DNA of 64,000 bases from Nitrosomonas sp. (GTDB lineage Bacteria; Pseudomonadota; Gammaproteobacteria; Burkholderiales; Nitrosomonadaceae): contig JAHBZZ010000003.1 in NCBI GenBank assembly GCA_019635215.1, positions 1 through 64,000 on the forward strand, written 5' to 3'. Both the position numbers and the translations under genes were made by a program. This document shows positions 37,127 through 46,588 of this stretch, piece by piece. Each line of letters begins with the position of its first letter. Position 1 is the stretch's first letter. The notes beneath the pieces are model-generated. The model had not been told where the DNA came from and searched no databases. It worked only from the letters and a program-made list of their open reading frames with translations.

Positions 37127-37593
37127 TACGTGTTTTGTTCAGGGTGAGGTGCAATCAGCACGGCTGTCTTCAGCGTGCATATCAGTTTTTTTGTCAGCAT
37201 GGCGGAGCGCAGACCCAGTTTGCCGTCTGGACGTGGGGAGCCGATGACGACCAAATCATAGGTCTGTGTTCCGGCCTGGCGTAACACCGCCTGCTCCGGT
37301 TTGCCGGACAAAACCACATGCCGGCAAGCTAATCCACGGTCAGACATCTTTTGGTTTATGCGCTTACAGTGCTGTTCAATGTCCTGGCGCAGTGCGCTGT
37401 CAAGATAATCGCGGAACCGGTCGCGTGTGATGCCGTTATTGAGCCAGTCATCGCCGGTCATGCCCTGCCAGAATTCCGGAACCACGATAAGGTGATCGAT
37501 ACGGCCATTTGCGGCGCAGACCCGTAAAGCCATGGTCTCAGCGGCAATAGCACCCTCGGTACCATGACTGGCGAGCAAAATGTGCTGAAACAT
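37126..37593 (-). CDS. Universal stress protein (UspA family)
   Basis: A 155-residue protein. The fold starts FQHILLASHGTEGAIAAETMAL and ends with DLVVIGSPRPDGKLGLRSAMLTKKLICTLKTAVLIA. The ATP-binding signature normally reads G-x2-G-x9-G-S/T-V; here it reads GSPRPDGKLGLRSAMLTKK, so the second Gly and Ser are shifted and ATP binding is uncertain. It lies in a minus-strand operon after the exporter and the small membrane protein and overlaps the next gene by one base. Confidence 0.85.
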   Translation of the reverse strand: MFQHILLASHGTEGAIAAETMALRVCAANGRIDHLIVVPEFWQGMTGDDWLNNGITRDRFRDYLDSALRQDIEQHCKRINQKMSDRGLACRHVVLSGKPEQAVLRQAGTQTYDLVVIGSPRPDGKLGLRSAMLTKKLICTLKTAVLIAPHPEQNT

Positions 37594-37638
37594 CCCGAGT
37601 TGAGCCGGACAGATGCGTGACTGAGCCGCGCTTCAACG

Positions 37639-37773
37639 TTAATAGAAGAAATAGATTGCCATCGCCAGTATAAATGCCAGAATCAGCGCAATCAGATCTT
37701 CCAGCCGGTCGCTGCCGAAGATCGACAGTGCAGAACCGCGCTCGAACGTTTTTATCTCGTCTTTTTGATGCAT
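37639..37773 (-). CDS. Small single-helix membrane protein, 44 residues
   Basis: An open frame of 44 codons starting MHQKDEIKTFERGSALSIF and ending in one strongly hydrophobic helix LIALILAFILAMAIYFFY at the very C-terminus. GAGG lies a few bases before the ATG. It sits 15 bases downstream of the YeiH-family exporter gene and 45 bases before the universal stress protein gene, all on the same strand. Charge pattern and position suggest a small subunit or regulator of the exporter with its N-terminus in the cytoplasm. Confidence 0.75.
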   Translation of the reverse strand: MHQKDEIKTFERGSALSIFGSDRLEDLIALILAFILAMAIYFFY

Positions 37774-37788
37774 GGTATGCCTCGCTTG

Positions 37789-39372
37789 TTAAACGGTATC
37801 GCCGATGAATAGTATTACGACAATCAGTGACAGCGCCGCTTTGATAAAGCCGACGATACCGCCGATAATCGCGGGTTCTCCGCCGGCCTGTTTCATCGAA
37901 CTTACGGTAATCTGCATGCCGAGCCCCACCAGACCGAAGGCGAACAGCCAGGTAATCCATTCGCGGAATACTTCGATTTTTTTTGCCGTGTGATAAACCG
38001 CCTTGTGTGCGGTATTCAGAATTTTATTCGCTTCATCGGATAAATACGCAGTTTTGATCATACTGAGTATCGTGTTACCCTCATCGATGGACATGATCTT
38101 GCCATTTTCGATCAGCCGATTCAGCGCATCGCGGTGATCGGTACGCTCAACCTTATGGGCTTCCGCTTTCAGCAATTCAATCTGCCCGGTTTTGAGGAGA
38201 TTCTCCGTGTTAAAACCCAGTTCGGCGGTATTGCCGAAATATTTGCCTTGGTAATGACTGGCCGGTGCGAAAATGCCGGTGGTGGACAATGCGAACATCA
38301 GGATGAAGCCGATGACAAAAACCGGGAATTTGGTGATAACGACACGCCCGACATTGACCTGTGCCGCATCGGCGCCTTCTTTCCTGACGTACCAGACAGC
38401 AAGCCACAGTACGACAACCGGTAAAATCAGAACACGCGTGATATTAAAAATCTCCGCAACCATCAATGTTTCGATGCCATCGGGCTGGAATGCCAGCGCC
38501 GCGCCTGCAACCTGTGCGGAATTCAGAATACCCGTGCCGGCCCACGCACCGAACTGTACATAACTCATGTCCAGCAGATGGCCTATGATGGGAAACAGAA
38601 ACATGCAGCCCACGCCCCAAAGCAGGATTGTCCCGATGGTATAGGCAATTTCTACCGGTTTGGCCTGTACGACGGGCGCCACGGCTACGGTGGCGGATAC
38701 ACCGCAAACCCCCATGCCTGCGGATAAGACACCGCCCATCGAATGGGAAATATTCCGCCGTGATCCGATCCATAACACAATACCCACCGAACCCAGCACG
38801 AAGAAACCGATCATGAGAACCGACAGGCCGCCTAGATTTTTCAGTTCAGCTGCGCTGTACAATGCGCCCAACAGAATCACGCCGGTTTTAAGCCCCAACC
38901 GCGACAGGCGAACGCCATTCCCGGCCCACGACGGTACCCTGAATACATTGACGATAACAATACCGGCGACAATGCCCAGAACGACATAATTAAGCCCGAA
39001 CAGGTCGTGGGCATATTTGCCGGTATTGCCCACTTCGCCCAGACTGATACTGATCACTTCAATTTCCGGTGCGATAAACCAGCGCACCAGCATCGTAATG
39101 AATAAAATCAGCATGCCGCCGGCAATGGTGGATGAATAATAATCCAGATGCCCCTCACGATGCCTGCCGAGCCAGTGCCATAGCCCGGTTACGACCGAAA
39201 ATAGCCCAAAATACAAGGGCAGCGTGCCGAGCTCATCGTAATATTTGTATGACTTGCCGGATGCGAGATGTTCCAGAACCGGACCCATTAAACCGCTATC
39301 CGCGCTGTACCAGATAGCAAGCATGAATAAACCGATGATAAAAAGCGCCGGATTTTTTTGAGTGTATATCAT
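37789..39372 (-). CDS. YeiH/UPF0324-family membrane protein (putative sulphate exporter family)
   Basis: A 527-residue inner-membrane protein with about eleven helices. The UPF0324 core is recognised by SRLGLKTGVILLGALYS, MGGVLSAGMGVCGVSATVAVAPVV and GAWAGTGILNSAQVAGAALAF. It is much longer than E. coli YeiH (about 350 residues) because of an N-terminal extension of about 100 residues with three helices and a polar insertion (about 385-475) before the last two helices. The insertion is helical and charged (HKVERTDHRDALNRLIENGK). Substrate is unproven; sulphonate or sulphate export is the usual guess. Confidence 0.85.
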   Translation of the reverse strand: MIYTQKNPALFIIGLFMLAIWYSADSGLMGPVLEHLASGKSYKYYDELGTLPLYFGLFSVVTGLWHWLGRHREGHLDYYSSTIAGGMLILFITMLVRWFIAPEIEVISISLGEVGNTGKYAHDLFGLNYVVLGIVAGIVIVNVFRVPSWAGNGVRLSRLGLKTGVILLGALYSAAELKNLGGLSVLMIGFFVLGSVGIVLWIGSRRNISHSMGGVLSAGMGVCGVSATVAVAPVVQAKPVEIAYTIGTILLWGVGCMFLFPIIGHLLDMSYVQFGAWAGTGILNSAQVAGAALAFQPDGIETLMVAEIFNITRVLILPVVVLWLAVWYVRKEGADAAQVNVGRVVITKFPVFVIGFILMFALSTTGIFAPASHYQGKYFGNTAELGFNTENLLKTGQIELLKAEAHKVERTDHRDALNRLIENGKIMSIDEGNTILSMIKTAYLSDEANKILNTAHKAVYHTAKKIEVFREWITWLFAFGLVGLGMQITVSSMKQAGGEPAIIGGIVGFIKAALSLIVVILFIGDTV

Positions 39373-39398
39373 GATTGATTAACCATTTCCAAATTCGG

Positions 39399-39610
39399 CT
39401 AAGAATCTGTTCAAGATCTCACTGAAGGGCGCATTGCGGCGTTAAAATCGAACTCAAAATGCGCACATACTGCAAGTATGCTCCGCTTTTTACTCGGCGT
39501 AGGTGCCTCGCCCTACGGGCAGCCTTACGGCTGTTCGCTACGCTTTGCTTGCGTCGTTCAATTTTGCCTTGCACTGTACCGCTTGATCGAGATCTTGAAC
39601 AGGTTCTAAG
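39399..39610. repeat. MITE-like element with 22-bp inverted ends
   Basis: Ends are CTAAGAATCTGTTCAAGATC at 39399-39418 onward and its near-reverse complement finishing at 39610 (GAGATCTTGAACAGGTTCTA with the last bases AG); 20 of 22 positions pair. The 212-bp interior has no coding capacity for a transposase and contains dyads such as GCCTTACGGC. The left part resembles the repeat at 1133-1270. It lies between divergent genes. Confidence 0.8.
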
Positions 39611-39828
39611 CGCATGCGAAGCCTGTACGATAATATGCTGCAGCGGAATCACTATTGTGGAATCACCTATGCAGATGCAATTCTATTATATTAAAATCGA
39701 CGGTGGACTGAATAGGTTCCGTGCAGTATTTGCTGAGACCCGGATTGGCGGCCGTTAAAGGGCAAAAGAGCATCTTGTCCGGATTTGACTTATGATTGGG
39801 CTTTTAGCGAGCGCAAAGGTGTGTGACT

Positions 39829-40383
39829 ATGGATTGGTTATTTATTTTGACAATACTGGTTGTCACTGGAATGGGTGTGCGGCTTTATTTCTCAGGAAAA
39901 ATAACCCTGCAGCCCGGGCAACCGGCGCCGGACTTCAGATTGAAGGACCAGCATGGTCGGATCCATACGTTGGCCGATTTCAAGGGTAAATGGCTGGCCC
40001 TGTATTTTTATCCCAGAGATGATACGCCGGGTTGCACCCGGCAGGCCTGCGCATTTCGTGATGATCTCGACACGATTAAAGCACTTGGTGCCGAAGTGGT
40101 TGGTGTCAGCGTGGATACGGTCGAAAGTCATATCGGCTTTGCCGGCAAATTCGGTTTGTCATTTCCGTTGCTTGCTGATCACACCACTGAAACGGCTGCG
40201 CGCTATCATTCACTGATCAACTTGGGTGTCATTAAGTTTGCCAAGCGCAATACGTTTCTTATCGATTCGGCAGGTAAAATTGCCAAAATCTATCCTTCTG
40301 CCAGCGCGCGTCATAATTCAAGTGAAGTCATCAGTGACCTGCAGCAATTAAAACAGGCTGAGACTCCGGATCACTCCTATTGA
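39829..40383 (+). CDS. Membrane-anchored peroxiredoxin, BCP/PrxQ type
   Basis: A 184-residue thiol peroxidase from the ATG at 39829 (AAAGGTG upstream). An N-terminal helix (residues 3-20) anchors it or acts as an uncleaved signal. The thioredoxin-fold domain has peroxidatic Cys69 in YPRDDTPGCTRQAC and resolving Cys74 five residues on, the PrxQ/BCP arrangement. VVGVSVDTVESHIGFAGKFGLSFPLLAD is typical. It reduces hydroperoxides, here probably at the periplasmic face. Confidence 0.92.
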   Translation: MDWLFILTILVVTGMGVRLYFSGKITLQPGQPAPDFRLKDQHGRIHTLADFKGKWLALYFYPRDDTPGCTRQACAFRDDLDTIKALGAEVVGVSVDTVESHIGFAGKFGLSFPLLADHTTETAARYHSLINLGVIKFAKRNTFLIDSAGKIAKIYPSASARHNSSEVISDLQQLKQAETPDHSY

Positions 40384-40511
40384 GTGGATCCGATGCTGAG
40401 GATATCACTGGCAGGAAACTATTGCATTGATCCGGAATCCATTAACCAGTGTATGGACATTAAAGATTGCTTAAAACAATTCATCTTAGTTCATTAGAAG
40501 GATGTTAGAAA

Positions 40512-40883
40512 ATGGCAAATTTCACAGAAGACCAATTGCAGCAAATCAAAGCAGCATTACACAAACGTTATCTGGAATTGCAGGACGAGATCCGCAGCGA
40601 ACTCGTCAATGCCGGTGAAGAATTTGATGTCCGGCAGGCGGACGATATCAACAATATACTTGCTGATGTGGATACCGCGCTGATTGACAAACAGATCAAT
40701 GAAATGCGCGAACTTGAAATGTCTGAAAAGTACCTGATGGAGCTTGAATTCGGCGACTGCGTTGATTGTGGTGTGGAAATCAGTTTTGAACGCCTGATTG
40801 CGAATCCTTCCGCGCAGCGGTGTATTGAATGCCAGCGAAAATTTGAGAAATTCTATCCGCCCGGCAGTACACCATCGCTGTAA
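40512..40883 (+). CDS. DksA/TraR-family zinc-finger protein
   Basis: A 123-residue protein of the family that binds the secondary channel of RNA polymerase. An N-terminal coiled coil (LQQIKAALHKRYLELQDEIRSEL) is followed by ADDINNILADVDTALID, where DksA has its acidic tip, and a four-cysteine zinc finger (CVDCG and, 19 residues later, CIECQ). It is shorter than DksA proper (about 150 residues), so it may be a paralogue. The ATG at 40512 is preceded by AGAAGGATGT. Confidence 0.88.
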   Translation: MANFTEDQLQQIKAALHKRYLELQDEIRSELVNAGEEFDVRQADDINNILADVDTALIDKQINEMRELEMSEKYLMELEFGDCVDCGVEISFERLIANPSAQRCIECQRKFEKFYPPGSTPSL

Positions 40884-40894
40884 CCGGCGGTCTT

Positions 40895-41434
40895 TTATTT
40901 CTTAAGCAACACCAGTATGGCACCACTGCCTCCATCTTCCGGTCTGGCCTGGCAGAATGCAAGCACAGCGCTGTATTGCACCAGCCAACCGCCGATTCTG
41001 TACTTTAGCACCGGTATCCCGTTTGCGGAACTCAGTCCTTTGCCATGAATGATCAGCACGCATTGATAGCGGTTCTGTGCCGCATGTTCCAGGAATAAAG
41101 CCAGTTGTTGCCTAGCGGCATCCTGCGTCAGGCCATGCAAATCCAGATGGTCCTGTACAACCCAGTACCTGTTCCTGAGCCGCCGCAGGGTTTGCCGGGA
41201 TACACCGGGGCGCAGAAACGACCATTCGTCATCCACTGCAATATCCGGAAAAACATCTGCGGCTTTGTCCATTTCGCCAACCACCTGGTTGCTGTGCCGT
41301 GGTTTGGGTTGCGGCTTGCGTTGTTTGATGATGACCTTATCGCTAGGCGGCAATGGTGTAACATTCTGCATCGCAGCACGAAATACGGTTTGATCATCCG
41401 GGTCGGATGCTGTCGCGTCATCTTTTTTGGGCAT
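40895..41434 (-). CDS. Smr-domain protein
   Basis: A 179-residue protein from the ATG at 41434; an in-frame start at 41485 would run into trxB. Residues 1-75 are polar and basic (KQRKPQPKPRHSN-type). The C-terminal Smr domain (about 95-179) shows LDLHGLTQDAARQQLALFLEHA and VLIIHGKGLSSANGIPVLKY, the LDLHG and HGKG motifs of the MutS2 C-terminal nuclease family. Stand-alone Smr proteins act as DNA or RNA endonucleases; ribosome-related roles are known for some. Confidence 0.9.
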   Translation of the reverse strand: MPKKDDATASDPDDQTVFRAAMQNVTPLPPSDKVIIKQRKPQPKPRHSNQVVGEMDKAADVFPDIAVDDEWSFLRPGVSRQTLRRLRNRYWVVQDHLDLHGLTQDAARQQLALFLEHAAQNRYQCVLIIHGKGLSSANGIPVLKYRIGGWLVQYSAVLAFCQARPEDGGSGAILVLLKK

Positions 41435-41453
41435 TCGTAATGCAGGTGGAACC

Positions 41454-42437
<984 letters not shown>

Positions 42438-42558
42438 CTATACTGAGTAACGCCGCTAATCTCAAGGTTCGGCTGATTCCGGTTGGCGTATTAGGATTGA
42501 CAGGAAAGCTGATTTACAGCTTAAGCTATTTGCAATACTAGCGTAAAATGGCACGCCC

Positions 42559-42634
42559 GCCCTGGTAGCTCAGTGGATAGAGCGACCCCCTCCTAAGGGG
42601 TAGGTCGGACGTTCGATTCGTCTCCAGGGCGCCA
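42559..42634 (+). tRNA. tRNA-Arg (anticodon CCU)
   Basis: A complete 76-base cloverleaf including encoded CCA. Acceptor GCCCTGG (42559-42565) pairs with CCAGGGC (42624-42630), then discriminator G and CCA. The D arm is GCTC-AGTGGATA-GAGC, the anticodon loop CTCCTAA reads CCT between ACCCC and GGGGT, and the T loop contains TTCGATTC. It marks the left edge of the accessory island. Confidence 0.96.
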
Positions 42635-42883
42635 ATATCAGGTATTACTTTACTCTAAAGTCTACGTGAACAAAGTCGTAAATCGAATTGCTTGTAACAT
42701 AATGTCAGTCCGATTCTAAATGAAAATCAACTCATGCTGTTAATGCCACAGAATTGCCGTTCATTGATTATGTTGATCTTGTTTAGTAGAATGCACTGAA
42801 ACGCACAGATTCTATATCTAATTTTTAGATGTATAAGTTTTATTCCTCCATTGATGAGATACCTACATTAGGCTTGAATAGTG

Positions 42884-43483
42884 ATGAACGGCGTTCAAGA
42901 ACAGTTGTTTAATCTGCAAATAACTCAGCTTAAGCATGATGAGTTGTTTCATAAAGAGATTAGTCGACTCGGCATTCATCAGCGTCTAAACCATATGGCC
43001 CTGCATTTTGCCAAGTATTCCGGCAAAATTTGCGATTGCGTCTTAAATACTCCGGATGAGGAAAACCTTAAAAGAATCATTATTGATTCATTCATCATTT
43101 CAGTGACATGTGCCAATATCCTCAATTTTCGGATTTCTGATAGATTGATTCCCTTTGAAGAAAAAAAGTTTTCGAGTTTAGATGATTTGGGGGGCGACTT
43201 AATCAAGCGATTGGAAATTAATATGCATGATCCCCTGTGGTTAATAAAAGTTTTCCCTATTGTCGTGGGGGAATTTGCAAAAGCCTGTGAGTCGGTTGAT
43301 CATCTTGAGTCCTTTAGTTATAGAGAATCAATGATTGATAGCACTGCAAGAATATGTTCGCTCATGCTTGTCGCTGCATCACAGTTTAAAATCGACTTAG
43401 CTTCAGAAGTTTCATCGCGGTTAAATGAAGTCAAGAAAAAATCTATTTTTTTTGACTATTACATGACATCGCTTGATCAATAA
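42884..43483 (+). CDS. MazG-like all-helical protein (possible NTP pyrophosphohydrolase)
   Basis: A 199-residue all-helical protein (start ATG 42884, or GTG one codon earlier). The pattern resembles all-alpha NTP pyrophosphatases: an early helix with HQRLNHMALHFAKYSGKI, a helix IIIDSFIISVTCANILNF with an Asp where MazG has its metal-binding E-x-x-D, a later helix ESMIDSTARICSLMLVAASQF and a last SEVSSRLNEVKKKSIF, like the MazG end. I do not see a complete E-E-x-x-E metal set, so activity is unproven. It is the first of three tightly spaced genes; the next starts 12 bases on. Base composition is AT-richer than the flanking core genes. Confidence 0.5.
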   Translation: MNGVQEQLFNLQITQLKHDELFHKEISRLGIHQRLNHMALHFAKYSGKICDCVLNTPDEENLKRIIIDSFIISVTCANILNFRISDRLIPFEEKKFSSLDDLGGDLIKRLEINMHDPLWLIKVFPIVVGEFAKACESVDHLESFSYRESMIDSTARICSLMLVAASQFKIDLASEVSSRLNEVKKKSIFFDYYMTSLDQ

Positions 43484-43495
43484 TAGGCCATTAAA

Positions 43496-44335
43496 ATGGC
43501 ATTTTGGAGCACTCAAACGCTTAAGAAAAGACTTCCGGCGCTTATTGATCCTTGTGATGAAACTAAAATAAAAGAAGCTTCTTACGAGCTCAAAATTGGC
43601 TCTGAAATTTATATCAGCAAAGATTATCATGATAATAATAGTCAGCACACTAAACGTATTCTAACCAATAACGAGCCTTTTACAATTCCTCCTGGACAAT
43701 TTGCATTTTTGTTGACTGAAGAATGTGTTTCAGTTCCAAATGATGCAATTGCTTTTATCTCAATGAAAGCAAGCTCCAAATATAAGGGACTGGTCAATAT
43801 TTCTGGTTTTCATGTCGATCCAGGTTATAAAGGGAAGCTATTGTTTTCAGTGCATAACGCCGGGCCAAGCACAATTCATTTGCAACAAAATGCACCAATT
43901 TTTTTAATTTGGTATGCCAGTCTTGACCAAGAAGACTCTATTCCAAAAAATAAAGAAGGATTGACGGAAATACCGAGTAAAGTACTGAATGAGCTTTCTA
44001 CAGAGACAATTTATTCAATGCAAACGCTTACGTCGAGAATGTCGAATATTGAGCATGAACACACTTCTATTATTTCCAGTTTGCAAGCCAGAGAAAAATT
44101 CGAAGAAAAATTAGAAATTAAAATCCGATGGGCAATTGGTATTGCTGTAACAGTTATTATAGGTTTTGCAGCCATATTTTTTTCTAATACGGGAAAACAT
44201 GAAAATGTTATTGAGGATAGTAGAATTACCCAGCTCGTTGAAGAACAAAGAAAATTATTGCAAGAATTAAAAAGAATTAAGTTCGAAGAGTTGGTGAATA
44301 ATGAGAATGTGCAGCTAGATGATAAGAAAGAATGA
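43496..44335 (+). CDS. Membrane-anchored dCTP-deaminase/dUTPase-fold protein
   Basis: A 279-residue protein. Residues 1-140 match the dCTP deaminase/dUTPase fold: ASYELKIG near residue 28 (ASYDLRLG in Dcd), TIPPGQFAFLLTEE, MKASSKYKGL at 90-99 and FHVDPGYKGKLLFSVHNAGP at 105-124. The Dcd catalytic Glu (in DPGW...LEFYN) falls on Ser118 here, and the RSSLGR segment reads KASSKY, so deamination is unlikely. Then come a linker, a coiled segment (180-210), one membrane helix (212-230) and a charged coiled coil to the end. The fold normally trimerises, which would give a membrane-tethered trimer. Its end overlaps the next gene by 17 bases. Confidence 0.75.
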   Translation: MAFWSTQTLKKRLPALIDPCDETKIKEASYELKIGSEIYISKDYHDNNSQHTKRILTNNEPFTIPPGQFAFLLTEECVSVPNDAIAFISMKASSKYKGLVNISGFHVDPGYKGKLLFSVHNAGPSTIHLQQNAPIFLIWYASLDQEDSIPKNKEGLTEIPSKVLNELSTETIYSMQTLTSRMSNIEHEHTSIISSLQAREKFEEKLEIKIRWAIGIAVTVIIGFAAIFFSNTGKHENVIEDSRITQLVEEQRKLLQELKRIKFEELVNNENVQLDDKKE

Positions 44336-45287
44336 ACTCTATGATCAATATTGGAAATTTGCAGCAGAACGACAGAGCATTTTTTATAAACGTTTAACAG
44401 GTCAAAATAGTAGTTTAACAAAAGATGTTATTTTAGAATCTTACCGCTTTACCAACGCTTATCGCGCTTCTGACAGAGTCAGTCAGTATCTTATCCGTCA
44501 CGTTATTTATTCCGGCGATCAATCTCCCAAAGAAGTTTTTTTCCGCACTCTACTTTTTCGCTTCTTCAATCGCATTTCAACTTGGGAAAAACTGTGTAAA
44601 GCATTAAAAGGACAAATCAGTTATGCGGGTTATGATTTCCGGCTGTATGACGCTCTTCTGACGTCGTTTATTAATGACAAAAATAAAATATACTCAGCAG
44701 CATATATCATGCCATCTGGTATCCGAGAATTTGGTTATCCACGCAAGCATCAGAATAACCTGAAATTGCTCGAATGCATGATGCGGGATAATGTTCCGGA
44801 TCGTATTGCGGGCATTGGGAATCTTGAGAAAACTTTCAATATTTTAAGACGCTACCCAACCTTGGGTGATTTCCTAGCTTATCAGTATGCCATTGATCTT
44901 GCTTATAGCGACCTTGAATGCGGTTTAGAAAGTGATTTTATTGCTCCGGGGCCGGGAGCCTTACGCGGGATAAAAAAATGTTTTAGTGATATTGATAACT
45001 CTTCACCAGCCGAAGTTATTCATTATGTTACTGATCGACAGAAAGAAGAATTTTCGATTCGCGGTATAAGTTTTGAAAATTTATATGGGCGTGATCTACA
45101 ATTAATAGATTGCCAAAATATTTTTTGTGAAATAGATAAATATGCCAGAGCGTTTCGTCCCGAGCTTACAGTTGGAGGACGCACGCGGATAAAACAGAAA
45201 TTTTCTCTTAGCAATGAACCTATTAAGCTTTTTTATCCCCCTAAATGGGGAATAAATGATCAAATTCCTGAGCATTATCGCTCATAG
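44319..45287 (+). CDS. Relative of 5-hmdU DNA kinase / thymine hypermodification pyrophosphorylases
   Basis: A 322-residue protein. The N-terminal pattern ERQSIFYKRLTGQ, then ILESYRFTNAYRASDRVSQY and LFRFFNRISTWE, and the C-terminal LQLIDCQNIFCEIDKYAR with GRTRIKQKF, match the helical domain shared by the 5-hydroxymethyl-dU DNA kinase and alpha-glutamyl/putrescinyl-thymine pyrophosphorylase families, proteins first defined in phages with hypermodified thymine and also scattered in bacteria. The family has a DNA-glycosylase-like helical core. No P-loop kinase domain is attached. It is the last of the three-gene cassette, overlapping its neighbour. The assignment is from memory of motif patterns. 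Confidence 0.65.
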   Translation: MIRKNELYDQYWKFAAERQSIFYKRLTGQNSSLTKDVILESYRFTNAYRASDRVSQYLIRHVIYSGDQSPKEVFFRTLLFRFFNRISTWEKLCKALKGQISYAGYDFRLYDALLTSFINDKNKIYSAAYIMPSGIREFGYPRKHQNNLKLLECMMRDNVPDRIAGIGNLEKTFNILRRYPTLGDFLAYQYAIDLAYSDLECGLESDFIAPGPGALRGIKKCFSDIDNSSPAEVIHYVTDRQKEEFSIRGISFENLYGRDLQLIDCQNIFCEIDKYARAFRPELTVGGRTRIKQKFSLSNEPIKLFYPPKWGINDQIPEHYRS

Positions 45288-45391
45288 AATAAAGCGACTT
45301 TCAATATAGGCCTTTCAATCAATGCGAGTTTGACGCGCAGCCGTACTTGGTGATCGCCAAGTCAGTGATTTTCTTGTGCAAAGAACATATA

Positions 45392-46588
45392 TTACTGAAT
45401 AAAAACTATCTTCCCTGTATTGGGATCATATTTATAATTAACAATTGATCCATCCCTGATCTTTTCAATCATTTCGTCGATTACGAATAGTGGAACCAGG
45501 AACCATTCGCGAGGTACAACTGGATTTCCAAACCTGTCTTTAATTTCAATATCAAGTTTTGCCGATTCAAAAAATCTGTGAATCAAGTTTTCAAGTTTCA
45601 TACGGTTTATGTTTGAAAGTTCATAAGTAGCCACAATTTCAACATCGGCCATGAGGAAAGTAGGGTCGAGTGTTGCATTGGCAATACGTCTTTCAATATC
45701 GCCGCTGGTTACACCGATTTTGTGAATAACATCGCGATGCTCTTTGATGAGGGGGTGATTGGATTTGCTGCGAAGTACATAAATTGTGCCAGCTTCCGTG
45801 TCACCTTCTTCAATTACATCGGAAAACAGGGTGCCGGTTACTGGTTTGATAATTCTGCGGCTGGTCTCATCTTTGTTTAGTGCCCGTTGCAATGACCGCA
45901 TGAGAATATCGCTTTCGGTACCATTGTCATAGATCACGCGCAATCTGCGGTCTGATCGACCATAATCCGCGATGAATTCTTCTCCTGCTTCTGCAACATA
46001 GACTTTCTGGCCGCCAAGAATGAAAAAATCTCCTTGCGTGATCTGTGCATCATCTTTAAATTTTCGGGCTATGCGGATTCCGGACGCCAAATCTTCTTGT
46101 ACTTTGGCAAACACCGGTTTGAATTCTTCAAAATCCAGGCATACGGTACGTTTAGCGATTTCTTCGGCAGCTTTAATCTCCGCGCGGGATTTGACATGCG
46201 TTAATTTTGTGATGTCATTACTGTCTGTATTCAGAGCGCCCAGTTCTGCGAGCAAAGCATCGTCATCCAGATTATCTGATTCAGTTAGAACAGTGCTCGG
46301 CTCACTGGTAAGAAGGCCGTGCTTGTCTTTGCTTACCAGAACCGCACGGCATTCTTCAGAGTTGCGGATTTTGTCGAGTCTTACCGCATAAAGCCGCTCG
46401 AAAATATCGCGATCTTCACCATGCATCGGCGCACGGCCATGCTGTTCAAAAAACCGTTCAATATCTTCAAAACCGGCAATGATGCGTTCTTCCCGGGGCG
46501 TGTGGCTTTTCGTGTTTTTAACTTCTACTTCAACACCAAGCTCGGTGAGAAGCGCATCATCTTCATCGGTAAAGTTTGCTTTAGCCAT
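45392..46588 (-). CDS. GIY-YIG nuclease family protein
   Basis: A 398-residue protein. The C-terminal domain (about 265-385) is a GIY-YIG nuclease of the T5orf172/MUG113 type: GTIYVLRS at 267-274, HKIGVTSGDIERRI at 289-302 with the active-site Arg, and Glu333 in MKLENLIHRFF. The N-terminal 200 residues contain two copies of a short acidic motif (DDALLTELG at 10-18 and DDALLAELG at 109-117) that may bind a partner. It is the last gene of the minus-strand methyltransferase-helicase-nuclease operon; its start overlaps the helicase end by eight bases. It likely supplies the DNA cleavage step. Confidence 0.88.
   Translation of the reverse strand: MAKANFTDEDDALLTELGVEVEVKNTKSHTPREERIIAGFEDIERFFEQHGRAPMHGEDRDIFERLYAVRLDKIRNSEECRAVLVSKDKHGLLTSEPSTVLTESDNLDDDALLAELGALNTDSNDITKLTHVKSRAEIKAAEEIAKRTVCLDFEEFKPVFAKVQEDLASGIRIARKFKDDAQITQGDFFILGGQKVYVAEAGEEFIADYGRSDRRLRVIYDNGTESDILMRSLQRALNKDETSRRIIKPVTGTLFSDVIEEGDTEAGTIYVLRSKSNHPLIKEHRDVIHKIGVTSGDIERRIANATLDPTFLMADVEIVATYELSNINRMKLENLIHRFFESAKLDIEIKDRFGNPVVPREWFLVPLFVIDEMIEKIRDGSIVNYKYDPNTGKIVFIQ

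Noticed and set aside
45347-45364. ACTTGG-CCAAGT dyad between the convergent cassette and nuclease genes
   Set aside because: Only six clean pairs and no T-run on either strand, so a terminator is not supported.
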